A DNA stretch of 51,717 nt from Phycisphaerales bacterium. Its GTDB lineage: Bacteria > Planctomycetota > Phycisphaerae > Phycisphaerales > UBA1924. A program made the position numbers and the translations under genes. The stretch is from positions 1-51,717 of the forward strand of contig JABWBC010000007.1 of assembly GCA_013360695.1 (NCBI GenBank), given 5' to 3'. Shown here in pieces: positions 17,170 to 27,839 of this stretch. The notes below the pieces were generated by a model. The model was not told where the DNA came from. It ran no database searches and worked only from the letters and a program-made list of their open reading frames with translations. Numbering within the stretch: the stretch's first letter is position 1; each line of letters starts with the position of its first letter.

Positions 17170-17541
17170 TTACACGATCGTGTGGCGTCCGCACTCGGGG
17201 CAACGCTTCTCGCCGTTCTCGACGGGAAGGCCCGCGAGTTCGTAGCCGCAGTTGGTGCAACAGGACGGACGCGAGGAATCCTTCTCGGCCAGCAGTACGG
17301 CCCGCATCTGGCCGTCGACCGAGACGATCACCTCGTACTTGAACTTCCGGCTCTGCCTTCGGAGTTCGACGGCGCGCGGCTTGCCCTGTTCGTCGCTGAG
17401 CTCGATGAAGTGACCACGCGAGTTCCAGTTGATGGGGATGGACGAGACTTCGCGCCCGTTGACGACGACGCTCTCGCCGCCAAAGTCACCGAGGCGGAAT
17501 TCGACGCGATGCCCGTGGATGGTGGTGCGAAAGACCATCAT
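17170..17541 (-). CDS. small zinc-ribbon protein, function unknown
   Basis: The 123-residue protein has a beta-rich N-terminal half and ends in a four-cysteine zinc ribbon, CTNCGYELAGLP and CPECGRHTIV. This CxxCGYxLxGLP pattern is frequent in planctomycete small proteins, often next to membrane or secretion genes. No signal peptide or membrane segment. Two ATGs in a row (17541 and 17538) could start it; neither has an SD, while TACGAT ends 10 nt upstream of the first. It converges with the HlyD-like gene. Confidence 0.72.
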   Translation of the reverse strand: MMVFRTTIHGHRVEFRLGDFGGESVVVNGREVSSIPINWNSRGHFIELSDEQGKPRAVELRRQSRKFKYEVIVSVDGQMRAVLLAEKDSSRPSCCTNCGYELAGLPVENGEKRCPECGRHTIV

Positions 17542-17551
17542 GGCGGAGCGG

Positions 17552-17557
17552 ATCGTA
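17552..17557 (-). promoter_or_regulatory. -10 box with very short leader (zinc-ribbon gene)
   Basis: TACGAT on the minus strand ends 10 nt before the ATG at 17541; no SD in between. The run TACGATCCGCTCCG is identical to that at 14898-14911. Confidence 0.4.
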
Positions 17558-17615
17558 CCGGGTCCGGCGCCGGAGTGTTCGCGAGGCAGCGCTTATGGAG
17601 GCGGGGAAGTAGGCG

Positions 17616-18614
17616 TCAGAGACTTTCGACAGCGTGCCAGCCCCGTGCCCAACACAGCCCGCTGCCGGGTGGGCGCGTAGGCAGGGCGAGCAAGCCATGT
17701 ACAGCGTTGGTCTTGCGATCACTGCCCAAGGCCAGGCTCACGAATTTCAGTGAGGCGTGGCCGATCAGGCAGCGGAAGTCCTCCGGGCGATGGTGGCGAG
17801 CGTTCCAAATGTACAAGTCCTCAATCGACGTGCTCTGCGCGAGCGGTGAGAGGTCGCGGAGCCTCCGCATATTCGTCAGTTCCATTCCCCGAAGCCTCGT
17901 GAGCAACGCAAGGTCCGGCAAGCGATTTACACGCGGAAGCGATTCCAGCTTTAGCTCCTCCAGTAAGCCGAGACCTCGGATCGGTGAGACATCCGAAAGC
18001 CCCTTGATTAGCCACAGTTCCAAGTATCGCAAGTTGGCGGCGCGTTCGAGTCCCTCGAGCGATTTGGTTGAACACAGGCCGTGCCAGAGCCACCAGAGCT
18101 TGGGGAATCGCTCAATCCATGAGAAATCCTGGCAGCCTACCCCGCGCAAGTAGAGCGCTTCGAGCAGAGGGAAGCAATCGAAGTGTCGCACAATGTCGGT
18201 CTGGCCTTCAACCGAGAGTCGTCGGAGGTTTGAGAAGCCGCGAATGACGCTTAGGTCGATCCGCCTGTTTGCGGTTGAGCCGATCGACAGTGATTCCAGT
18301 CCAGGATTCACATGGCGCAGCGCATCGAGGCTCTTGGCGTGAAAGCAATCGACCGATATTCTGGTCCGATCCGAAAAGTGACGTAGGCACTCGAGGCCCT
18401 GAGCACCCGCCTTCCAGCCGTCAACGTGAACTGCCGCTTTCGGCCAGCGCTCCAGGGCTCGAGCCACGCGAGCGTACTGGACATCGCTCAGCTCCGTGCT
18501 ACACGTTACGACATTGGTAGCGCCGTCAATATTCGCGAGATCTCTTTCAAACGATTCCGATTCAACGAAGAGCACGCGTGGATGGAGCTTCGGTCCTTGC
18601 ACTCTTAGCCCCAC
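17616..18614 (-). CDS. leucine-rich repeat protein
   Basis: The 332-residue protein holds at least eight leucine-rich repeats in its middle and C-terminal part, for example GFSNLRRLSVEG, AANLRYLELWLIKGLSDVSP, GLGLLEELKLESLPRV and LTRLRGMELTNMRRLRDLSP. The DVSP and DLSP turns are the internalin-like variant. No signal peptide, membrane segment or catalytic domain is seen, so it is probably a cytoplasmic binding protein. The start is a GTG at 18614 without a good SD. GC content and codon use are visibly lower than in the neighbours, like the gene at 1502, which suggests recent acquisition. The partner is unknown. Confidence 0.75.
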   Translation of the reverse strand: MGLRVQGPKLHPRVLFVESESFERDLANIDGATNVVTCSTELSDVQYARVARALERWPKAAVHVDGWKAGAQGLECLRHFSDRTRISVDCFHAKSLDALRHVNPGLESLSIGSTANRRIDLSVIRGFSNLRRLSVEGQTDIVRHFDCFPLLEALYLRGVGCQDFSWIERFPKLWWLWHGLCSTKSLEGLERAANLRYLELWLIKGLSDVSPIRGLGLLEELKLESLPRVNRLPDLALLTRLRGMELTNMRRLRDLSPLAQSTSIEDLYIWNARHHRPEDFRCLIGHASLKFVSLALGSDRKTNAVHGLLALPTRPPGSGLCWARGWHAVESL

Positions 18615-18670
18615 CCCGAAGTAGCGAGCATGGCCGACCTACATTCCGCATTCGCGGCAAACGGATCCTT

Positions 18671-20779
<2,109 letters not shown>

Positions 20780-20805
20780 CGCGGCCTCCGAAGACGGAAA
20801 GCCGG

Positions 20806-20811
20806 ATGATA
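20806..20811 (-). promoter_or_regulatory. candidate -10 box for acs
   Basis: TATCAT on the minus strand, 26 nt before the ATG, leaving a normal short leader with the SD GGAGG. Confidence 0.45.
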
Positions 20812-20889
20812 CCACGAGGTGTGTGAGGCGCAGGCTGGCGGCGAGGGGCACCGGCGGCCGAATAATCGCGCGGCCGGGCGGCTCGCGCT

Positions 20890-21252
20890 CTACCGCGGCT
20901 TCTTCTTGGCCTTGGACGTTCCGCGTCCCGCCGGGCCGCCGGCCATCGGGTTGCGTTCGAGCATCGGGGCGGCCAGCACGCCGGCGTCGGTGATGGTTGC
21001 CTTGCGTGGCGGCTCTCTCTTCGCATCGGACTTGAGGGTGATTCGGCGCGTGCCCTCGGGGGTGCGGTCGCGGATCGCGGCGCGTTCGGCGATGCTTCGG
21101 CGCGAGCCCGCGTCGAGGTGGTGCTTCCAGGCGCGGATGGCCGCACGATCATCGCCCGACGACGCGGCGAAGCGCGCCAGGGTGAGATGTGCGCTGGCGG
21201 CGCCGGCCAGTGCGAGCACCAGAGTCGCGGCCGCCATCGTTGATGTTCGCAT
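20890..21252 (-). CDS. small secreted basic protein, function unknown
   Basis: From the ATG at 21252 the product has 120 residues, with a clear signal peptide (MRTSTMAAATLVLALAGAASA, predicted cleavage after ASA). The mature chain is strongly basic and ends GGPAGRGTSKAKKKPR. No domain is recognised. The frame is open to 21411 but the signal peptide fixes the start. It lies between acs and infC on the same strand, separated from infC by a terminator at 21482-21511. TATCTT at about 21292-21297 (minus) may be its -10 box. Confidence 0.65.
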   Translation of the reverse strand: MRTSTMAAATLVLALAGAASAHLTLARFAASSGDDRAAIRAWKHHLDAGSRRSIAERAAIRDRTPEGTRRITLKSDAKREPPRKATITDAGVLAAPMLERNPMAGGPAGRGTSKAKKKPR

Positions 21253-21301
21253 GATGCGCCCCCACGCCGCCCGATCCGCGGCGTCCTTCAAAGATAAGAA
21301 A

Positions 21302-21327
21302 GCGAGCGTGGGAATGCCCGCGCTCGC
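21302..21327. other. strong hairpin in a 5' region
   Basis: GCGAGCG and CGCTCGC plus inner GGG/CCC pairs form an 11-bp stem (one T-G pair) with an AATG loop. There is no T tract on either side. It lies about 50 nt upstream of the small secreted protein gene, close to its likely promoter. Confidence 0.5.
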
Positions 21328-21481
21328 GGGGCTTGAACGGTTATCGCTCCCGGCGTGATCGTCGCGGGCGGAACAGATGCGCCTTTTCGAGTGGCGCATC
21401 AGGGCCCGCATCTCGGGAACGTGCGACGGAGGGTGTGCGGGCGGGGCCCGAGCTGGACGGGATCGGCTTGTAGGTCGAGAA

Positions 21482-21511
21482 GAAAAAGGCCCGCCGGGAG
21501 GGGCGGGCCTT
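21482..21511 (-). terminator. intrinsic terminator of infC
   Basis: On the minus strand a 10-bp stem AAGGCCCGCC/GGCGGGCCTT with a 6-nt loop is followed by TTTTTCTTCT. It lies 60 nt after the infC stop. Confidence 0.85.
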
Positions 21512-21571
21512 GGAGCGTGATGAAAGATTGGCGGCGTGAATGAATCACGACGGAGGCGAAGTCGGCGGCGG

Positions 21572-22366
<795 letters not shown>

Positions 22367-22778
22367 GATCGATCTCCTTCAAGCCGTTGCCCGCGCTACA
22401 TGCGGGGTCGGGCACAAGCGTTGCACCTTGCGAGGAACGTCCTCGCGGAGGTGTGGTTGGACGAACAAGAAAGAACGGCGAGGTCGTTCACGGGCGCGTC
22501 CAGCGTGACGCGGACCACGGAGCGCGCACGACGCCGCGCGGGTGGCGGGCGGCGGTGAAAGTCGATCGGGTGCGCGTCATGGGCTGCCGGGATACCTCGT
22601 TGGGAATTGGAACAGACCAGTTCCCTACCAAAGGCTACCACCCCCGCCCCCCCGCGACAAGGGAACATCGCCTCGGAACGGCACAGAACTGGCGGGAAAC
22701 TCGCCAAGATCGGGCCAAACACGGGCAAAGACTGCACGAAATCGCTGCGCGGCGGGGGCGACTAGAGCGCGTGTGGGG
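22367..22778. other. intergenic leader of infC with an inverted repeat
   Basis: No gene is seen in this 412-bp gap between the kinase and infC. GGAAC-AGACCA-GTTCC at 22609-22624 is an inverted repeat with a 6-nt centre that could be an operator or a leader hairpin. The infC promoter should lie here; no single -10/-35 pair stands out. Confidence 0.4.
22374..22379 (-). promoter_or_regulatory. Shine-Dalgarno of infC that points to an AUC start
   Basis: AAGGAG on the minus strand with a 7-nt spacer to ATC at 22366-22364. An ATC at 22369 is also in frame but would leave only 4 nt. Confidence 0.75.
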
Positions 22779-24179
22779 TCAGGAGCGGCTGGCGAGGATG
22801 ATGTTGATGACGATGCTGACGACCAGCAGGACCAGCATGAGGATGACCAGGGGCTGGCGGAAGAGGTCGCCGATCGTGAACGAGCCGCGCTTGGGGGCGG
22901 GGGCTTCGGCGATCTGGCCGATGGCGGCGGCCTCGGCCTGGGCGACGCCCGCCAGGTCGATGCCCCAGTCCTTGTGGGCGATGACGGGGCTCTTGCCCTC
23001 GCGGACGGCCAGGAGATCGGCGCGGACGTCGGCGCACTTCTGATAGCGGGCCTTGGGGTCCTTGGCCATCATCATCTCGATGACCTGCGAGATGCCGGCC
23101 GAGAGCTTTGGATTGACGTGATCCGGCGGGACGAGCTCTGCCTTGAGATGCTTGTGCATGACGGCGGAGGGGTTCGGGCCGTCGTAGGGCACCGAGCCGG
23201 TGACCATGTGGTAGAGGGTGGCGCCGAGGGAGTAGATGTCGGCGGGGGGGCCGATCTGGCGTTCGCCGCGGATCTGCTCGGGGGAGATGTAGTAGGGGGT
23301 GCCGAAGGCCTTTCCGGCCTCGGCCTCGGCCATTTCCTTGTCGGAGACGGCGCGGGCCAGACCCATGTCGGCGAGCTTGGCGACGCCCTCCTTGGTGATC
23401 ATGACGTTCTTGGGCTTGACGTCGCGGTGGATGAGTCCCTTGGAGTGGGCGTGCTGGAGGGCGTCGGCGATCTGGATCGCGATGTCGATCGCTTCGCGCT
23501 CGCTGAGGCGCTTGTGTTTCACGATGTCGTCGTAGACGGTGCGCCCGTCGACGTACTCCATCACGAAGAAGTAGAGATCGCCGGCCTTATCGACGTCGTA
23601 GGCCTGGACGATGTTGGGGTGGTTGAGCTGGGCGGCGGAGCGTCCCTCGGCGATGAAGCGTTCGATGAACTGCGGGTTGCTGGTGAACTTTCGGGGAAGG
23701 ATCTTGATGGCGACGTCGCGGTCGAGGCGGAGCTGGCGGGCCTTCCAGACGGTGGCCATGGCGCCGGCGCCGAGCTTCTTTTCGATCTTGTAGCCGGGGA
23801 TCTTCTGGCCGCTGCGTTCGGCCTCGATGGACTGGCGGAGGCGGGCGATCTGTCGCTTGGTGACGTACTCGTTGTTGAGGAGGAGCTGGACCAGGGAGGC
23901 CTGGTTGTTCTCCTCGCGCATCTGCTTGACGCGCTCCATGCAGTGGCGGACCTCGTCTTCGGTGGCGAGGTTCTGCTCGATGACCAGTCGGCTGACGATG
24001 GTGTCGAGGTTGGTGCCGCTCTTGGCGGCCTCCTGGAGCATCTGCTCGGCGTCGGCGGCGGTGGCGGGGGTGGAGTCGCTCGCGGGGACGGGGGCGGTGT
24101 CGGCGGCGCGATCGGGGACGATCGGGGTCGTTTTGCCGGGGTCGGGCTTTGGTTTCGGGTCGCTCACCAGGTTCCCCAT
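22779..24179 (-). CDS. membrane-anchored Ser/Thr protein kinase (PknB-like)
   Basis: The 466-residue protein has a kinase domain from about residue 125: glycine loop KLGAGAMATVWKA, VAIK lysine, catalytic HRDVKPKN, and ADMGLAR in place of the DFG motif (DMG is tolerated in bacterial kinases), then GTPYYISPEQIRG. N-terminal to it are two short helical repeats (EQNLATEDEVRHCMERV and NNEYVTKRQIARLRQSI) preceded by a Pro/Asp-rich low-complexity stretch. One C-terminal membrane helix (LVILMLVLLVVSIVINIILA) ends the protein with only three residues after it, so it is tail-anchored with a cytoplasmic kinase and no extracellular sensor. The ATG at 24179 is used; the frame extends to 24272. Target unknown. 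Confidence 0.93.
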   Translation of the reverse strand: MGNLVSDPKPKPDPGKTTPIVPDRAADTAPVPASDSTPATAADAEQMLQEAAKSGTNLDTIVSRLVIEQNLATEDEVRHCMERVKQMREENNQASLVQLLLNNEYVTKRQIARLRQSIEAERSGQKIPGYKIEKKLGAGAMATVWKARQLRLDRDVAIKILPRKFTSNPQFIERFIAEGRSAAQLNHPNIVQAYDVDKAGDLYFFVMEYVDGRTVYDDIVKHKRLSEREAIDIAIQIADALQHAHSKGLIHRDVKPKNVMITKEGVAKLADMGLARAVSDKEMAEAEAGKAFGTPYYISPEQIRGERQIGPPADIYSLGATLYHMVTGSVPYDGPNPSAVMHKHLKAELVPPDHVNPKLSAGISQVIEMMMAKDPKARYQKCADVRADLLAVREGKSPVIAHKDWGIDLAGVAQAEAAAIGQIAEAPAPKRGSFTIGDLFRQPLVILMLVLLVVSIVINIILASRS

Positions 24180-24485
24180 GCCATCCGGTACCGCGCGGCC
24201 GACGGCGCGGTTCGCGCCATGTCCGGTCTTCCGGGGGCCGAAACCGTACCGGGGTGGTGCGGCCCGTGTCAAACCGGGGTGTGAAGGCGGGAAGACGGGC
24301 GGCCGGTTGGCTGAGGGTCATTTCGGACTTTGGCTTATCGCCCCTGAGCGAAAGGCCGATCTTTCACAAAGAGGGGTTGGATGGAAGGGAACCGGTCGGT
24401 CGGGGCGGGCGAAGGGGATGGGAGGCGGCTGAGGTTCTCTGAGCTGTCTTTCCGGCGGGGTCTTCCGTCGGAGCGGGATTTGGAC

Positions 24486-24491
24486 TATGCT
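24486..24491 (+). promoter_or_regulatory. candidate -10 box for the prepilin-like gene
   Basis: TATGCT in the context tttggacTATGCTgag. No clear -35. The distance to the ATG is 132 nt. Confidence 0.35.
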
Positions 24492-24585
24492 GAGCGGTGC
24501 GGGGAGGCCGGCGTGGACCGGCGTGGATGAATCGGCGTTCCGTTCTGGGGCGCCGGACGAGTTGAACGACAGACCGGTGCGGTCG

Positions 24586-24614
24586 CTCGATCGAAGGCCG
24601 GTCGATCTATCGAG
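24586..24614 (+). promoter_or_regulatory. stem-loop overlapping the SD of the prepilin-like gene
   Basis: CTCGATCGA pairs with TCGATC and CGAG across an AGGCCGG loop with a 3-nt bulge. The 3' arm covers the SD GAGG at 24612-24615, so it could limit ribosome access. This is a reading of the bases only; no fold energy was computed. Confidence 0.3.
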
Positions 24615-24623
24615 GTGCGAAAC

Positions 24624-25550
24624 ATGAAGAGCATTCTGGGTCGTTCCGGGGCGAATCGGCGTTCGGGCTTCACGCTGATCGAGTTGCTGGTGGTGATCGC
24701 GATCATCGCCTTGCTCATCTCGATCCTGCTGCCGGCGCTGGGCAAGGCTCGGAAGAGCGCGCAGATGGCGGTGTCGCTGTCGAACCTTTCCCAGGTGGGC
24801 AAGGCGGGAGCGACGTATCAGAACTCCAACGACGGCTATCTGCCGATCACGCTGACATACAAGCGTGGCACGAAGCGATCGGACAAGAGCGGCAATCTGA
24901 TCGGCTGGTGTACCTGGAGTTTCGCGGGGAAGAACAACGACGCGGCGTGGCGCACGTCGAGCAAGAACCGCGGCTATGACGTCGAGGCCGTGGATCGCCC
25001 GATGAACAAGTTCATCGCGCCGGAGGCGACGTTCGAGGCGCCGGACGCGCCGACGGACATGCCGGCGGATTATGACGCTCGAAAGACGCTTCAGATTCCG
25101 ACGCTGAAGGACCCGAGCGACAAGGTGACGCACCAGTTCGACTGGCCGAACGCGACGTTCACGCGCAGCTGCTACGACGACGTGGGGACGAGCTATCAGT
25201 TCAACATCAAGTGGTGGGACCAGCTTGAGGAGGTCTATGGCTCCCCGAGCGGGGAGGCCGAGTTCATCCGGTATATGAACCTGGGAACCAAGCGGTTGCA
25301 GGTGGCGGACGCGTTCCAGCCGGCGCGGATGGCGTGGTGCCATGACGAGTACGCGGACATCGTGGTGTACAACCGGACGCCGGATGCGCAAGTTATCAAC
25401 GGGTACGGGGACGTGAACAAGAGCTTGCTGCTGTACCTCGACGGGCACGTGAAGTACCAGCCGCTGAAGACGACCGCGGATGGGTCCGAAGCGTATTCGA
25501 ACGGGAACTATACGTTCGTGTTCGAGGATCTTCGGATGCCGAACCAGTAG
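24624..25550 (+). CDS. prepilin-type (pseudopilin-like) protein with H-X9-DG-type end
   Basis: The 308-residue protein starts RRSG-FTLIELLVVIAIIALL: a prepilin peptidase site with cleavage after Gly15, Phe16 as new N-terminus and Glu5 of the mature form present. It is exported and held by this helix, then released or assembled by a type II secretion or type IV pilus-like system. The globular part has two cysteines and ends with YLDGHVKYQPLKTTADG, the H-X9-DG motif typical of a large planctomycete family. GAGG lies 8 nt before the ATG. It stands alone with its own terminator. Planctomycete genomes often carry many such genes; a specific role cannot be given. Confidence 0.9.
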   Translation: MKSILGRSGANRRSGFTLIELLVVIAIIALLISILLPALGKARKSAQMAVSLSNLSQVGKAGATYQNSNDGYLPITLTYKRGTKRSDKSGNLIGWCTWSFAGKNNDAAWRTSSKNRGYDVEAVDRPMNKFIAPEATFEAPDAPTDMPADYDARKTLQIPTLKDPSDKVTHQFDWPNATFTRSCYDDVGTSYQFNIKWWDQLEEVYGSPSGEAEFIRYMNLGTKRLQVADAFQPARMAWCHDEYADIVVYNRTPDAQVINGYGDVNKSLLLYLDGHVKYQPLKTTADGSEAYSNGNYTFVFEDLRMPNQ

Positions 25551-25574
25551 CGTGAAGCAAGATGTGCGGACCAG

Positions 25575-25604
25575 GGGCCGGTGGATGCACCGGCCCTTTT
25601 TATT
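25575..25604 (+). terminator. intrinsic terminator of the prepilin-like gene
   Basis: A perfect 9-bp stem GGGCCGGTG/CACCGGCCC with a GATG loop is followed by TTTTTATT, 24 nt after the stop codon. Confidence 0.92.
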
Positions 25605-25742
25605 GCGCGGAATGGGGGCATTAAAAGACGGATTCCCGGTGGGGTCTTCGTATCAGAGCCGAAGGCAGCGCGAACGACACAGCGCCCGGGCGGAGCCTGG
25701 GCTTGTCCGGGGCGGAGGCAGGTTTTTTTAGCGGGGGGCGTG

Positions 25743-26447
25743 CTACTTGCCGGGGGCGGCGGGGGTTGTCGGCGCCGCCGAGGGCTTGGCTTCGGGTTTG
25801 GCGGGCTCGGACCCTGGGGGCGGGAGGCGATCGACCTTGAGTTCCTTGAAGATCAGGTCGGTGATGTCGATGCCGTCGGGCGAGAAGAGGACGGGGCGTG
25901 CGTACATCTCCTGGAAGGCGCCGGAGAGGGTTTGCGAGACGAAGGTGGCGGGGAGCGAGCGGCTTCCGATGACGTAGGAATAGCCTTCGCGCTTGGCGAC
26001 GGCCTGTGTCGCGTCGATGACAAGGCGATAGACCTCTTCGACTTCCTTGAGATTTCCCTGCTCGGTGAGCTTGTCGGTTTCGGCCTTTTTGGCGCGGAGT
26101 TGCAAGGAGAGCTGCTGACCCTTGGCCTGGAGCTCCTTGGCCTCGGGTGAGTTTCGATCGGTGATGGTGTTCATTTTTTCGCGAAGGGCGGCGATTTCGG
26201 CGTCAAGGCCGGCGGTCATGGCGGCGATCTTGGCGCTGCGCTCCTCGCGGGACTTGACGTAGGCCGGGCCGCCGAGCATGGACTGGAGGACGGCGAACTG
26301 ATCGCAGGTGGCGATGGGTCCGGGCGGGGCGTTGCGGGGGGTGGCGGCGAGGGCGGGGTTGGCGAGGAAGCCGGAGCCGAGGGAGGCGCCGAGGCCGGCG
26401 GCGAGGGCGAGGCCGGCGATGACGAGAGCGATCTGACCCGTTCGCAT
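25743..26447 (-). CDS. Skp/OmpH-like periplasmic chaperone
   Basis: The 234-residue protein has a signal peptide (QIALVIAGLALAAGLGASLG, ending near LAATP) and then the OmpH/Skp pattern: a short beta part, a long basic-acidic coiled coil (MTAGLDAEIAALREKMNTIT to KAETDKLTEQGNLKEVEEVY, about residues 70-150) and a return helix with VAKREGYSYVIGS. Skp holds outer-membrane proteins in the periplasm. A Pro/Ala/Lys-rich tail (EPAKPEAKPSAAPTTPAAPGK) is extra. The ATG at 26447 has AAAGGAG at a good distance; the longer frame to 27809 runs antisense to the next gene and is discarded. In other bacteria skp sits by bamA; here it is divergent from a peptidase. Confidence 0.82.
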   Translation of the reverse strand: MRTGQIALVIAGLALAAGLGASLGSGFLANPALAATPRNAPPGPIATCDQFAVLQSMLGGPAYVKSREERSAKIAAMTAGLDAEIAALREKMNTITDRNSPEAKELQAKGQQLSLQLRAKKAETDKLTEQGNLKEVEEVYRLVIDATQAVAKREGYSYVIGSRSLPATFVSQTLSGAFQEMYARPVLFSPDGIDITDLIFKELKVDRLPPPGSEPAKPEAKPSAAPTTPAAPGK

Positions 26448-26517
26448 AGAGACTCCTTTGTTCCGGCGGCGTGGCGCGCCGGGCGAGAGGGAGTTTAGGG
26501 AGGGTGTCGGGGCGGCG

Positions 26518-26523
26518 TATGCT
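26518..26523 (+). promoter_or_regulatory. candidate -10 box for the M29 aminopeptidase gene
   Basis: TATGCT lies 20 nt before the ATG at 26544, with SD AGGAGG at 26533-26538 in between. Confidence 0.45.
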
Positions 26524-26543
26524 GGTGGAAACAGGAGGCGGTC

Positions 26544-27695
26544 ATGCGCGACGCGAGGCTGGATCGATTGGCGAACGTGATCGTGGGGTACTCGACGCGG
26601 GTGAACAAGGGGGACGTGGTGGCGATCGTGGCGGAGCCGGGGGCCCAGCCGCTGGTGGAGGCGCTGTATTCCAAGGTGCTGAAGGCGGGCGGGAACCCGC
26701 ACTGGATGGTGAGGTCGGAAGCGCTGCAAGGGATCATGCTGCGCGAGGGGACGGAAGAGCAGCTCAAGGCGGTGTCGCCGTTCGACATGCACCTGGTGGA
26801 GACGGCGGACGTGCGGATCGTGCTCTGGGCGGAGGTGAACACCAAGGCGTTCGGGCGGGTGGAGCCGTCGCGTCTGGCGATGCAGCAGGCGGCGCGGAAG
26901 CCGATGCTCAAGCGGTTCATGGAGCGTGCGGCGGCCGGCGCGCTGCGCTGGTGCGGGACGCTGTATCCGACGGCGGCGTCGGCGCAGGACGCGGAGATGA
27001 GCCTGGAGGAGTACGCGGACTTTGTGTTCAAGGCGGGGAAGCTGGACTTGGCGGACCCGGTGGCGGCGTGGCGCTCGGTACACGAGCGGCAGGAGCGGGT
27101 GCGCGAGGCGCTGCAGAAGTGCAAGGGCGTGCGGTTCTTTGTGCCGCCGCACGATGGGCACGACGGGACGGATCTTCGCGTGGATGTCTCGCCGCCGAGC
27201 GTGTGGGTGAATTGCGCGGGCCACGAGAACTTCCCGGACGGCGAGGTGTTCACCGGGCCGCAGGGCGCGGAGGGGCATGTGAACTACACGTTCCCGGCGG
27301 TGTACCAGGGGCGGGAGGTGGAGGGGGTGCGGCTGGTGTTCAAGGGCGGGCGCGTGGTGGAGGCCAGCGCGAAGAAGAACGAGGAGTTCCTCATCAAGAT
27401 GCTGGACCAGGACGCGGGCGCGCGGACCATGGGCGAGATCGCGATCGGGACGAACTACTCGATCAAGGATTTCTCGAAGAACACGCTGTTCGACGAGAAG
27501 ATCGGCGGGACGTTCCACGCCGCGGTGGGCGCGGGGTACCCCGAGAGCGGGAGCACCAACGAGAGCGGGCTGCACTGGGACATGGTGTGCGACCTTCGCG
27601 GGCTGCATGGGAAGCCGGGCGGCGTGATCGAGGCGGACGGGAAGGTGATCAGCCGAGACGGGAAGTTTGTTGATGCGGGCTGGCCGGGGGAGTGA
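26544..27695 (+). CDS. M29-family aminopeptidase
   Basis: M29 (thermophilic aminopeptidase T/AmpS) enzymes are dimeric, two-metal exopeptidases in the cytoplasm. The 383-residue length fits. The metal-site motifs are present: ENFPDGEVFTGP with its two glutamates, the central GEIAIGTNYSI, the TLFDEKIGGTFHAAVGAGYPE segment with Glu and His ligands, and LHWDMVCDLR with His and Asp. No signal peptide. It has a good SD and its own -10 box, and faces the Skp-like gene across a 96-bp divergent promoter region. Confidence 0.92.
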   Translation: MRDARLDRLANVIVGYSTRVNKGDVVAIVAEPGAQPLVEALYSKVLKAGGNPHWMVRSEALQGIMLREGTEEQLKAVSPFDMHLVETADVRIVLWAEVNTKAFGRVEPSRLAMQQAARKPMLKRFMERAAAGALRWCGTLYPTAASAQDAEMSLEEYADFVFKAGKLDLADPVAAWRSVHERQERVREALQKCKGVRFFVPPHDGHDGTDLRVDVSPPSVWVNCAGHENFPDGEVFTGPQGAEGHVNYTFPAVYQGREVEGVRLVFKGGRVVEASAKKNEEFLIKMLDQDAGARTMGEIAIGTNYSIKDFSKNTLFDEKIGGTFHAAVGAGYPESGSTNESGLHWDMVCDLRGLHGKPGGVIEADGKVISRDGKFVDAGWPGE

Positions 27696-27821
27696 GCAGG
27701 CGCGGGAGGGAAGGAATCTCTCGCCACGGAGGGACGCGGGGAGGCACGGACGGGGAAGGGGAGACTTGACCCGCGTCCTTCTCGCGGCCTGGTGAAGCAC
27801 GGCGTGCAAAGAGGTGGAGAG

Positions 27822-27839
27822 GTGACGTGATTACGTCAC
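27822..27839. other. perfect hairpin at the junction of convergent genes
   Basis: GTGACGT-GATT-ACGTCAC, a 7-bp stem with a 4-nt loop. It overlaps the stop codon of the minus-strand gene ending at 27836. There is no T tract, so factor-independent termination is doubtful. Confidence 0.5.

Larger units (their letters stand above)
24180..24623. other. divergent intergenic region between kinase and prepilin-like gene
   Basis: No gene is seen. TATGCT at 24486-24491 is a likely -10 box for the prepilin-like gene, giving a leader of about 125 nt. The 10-mer CCGGCGTGGA occurs twice in a row near 24508-24528. Near the end is a stem-loop that overlaps the SD (24586-24614). Confidence 0.4.

Noticed and set aside
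22609-22624. LexA/SOS-box reading of GGAAC-N6-GTTCC
   Set aside because: The centre is 6 nt rather than the 4 nt of the Gram-positive box, and neither neighbour is an SOS gene.
25684-25729. Hairpin GCCCGGGC-GGA-GCCTGGGC followed by a T7 tract
   Set aside because: The T tract begins about 20 nt after the stem, and the prepilin-like gene already has a perfect terminator at 25575-25604.
26448-27809. N-terminal extension of the Skp-like frame to 688 residues
   Set aside because: The extension is antisense to the M29 aminopeptidase gene and Arg/His/Pro-rich; a signal peptide and SD fix the start at 26447.
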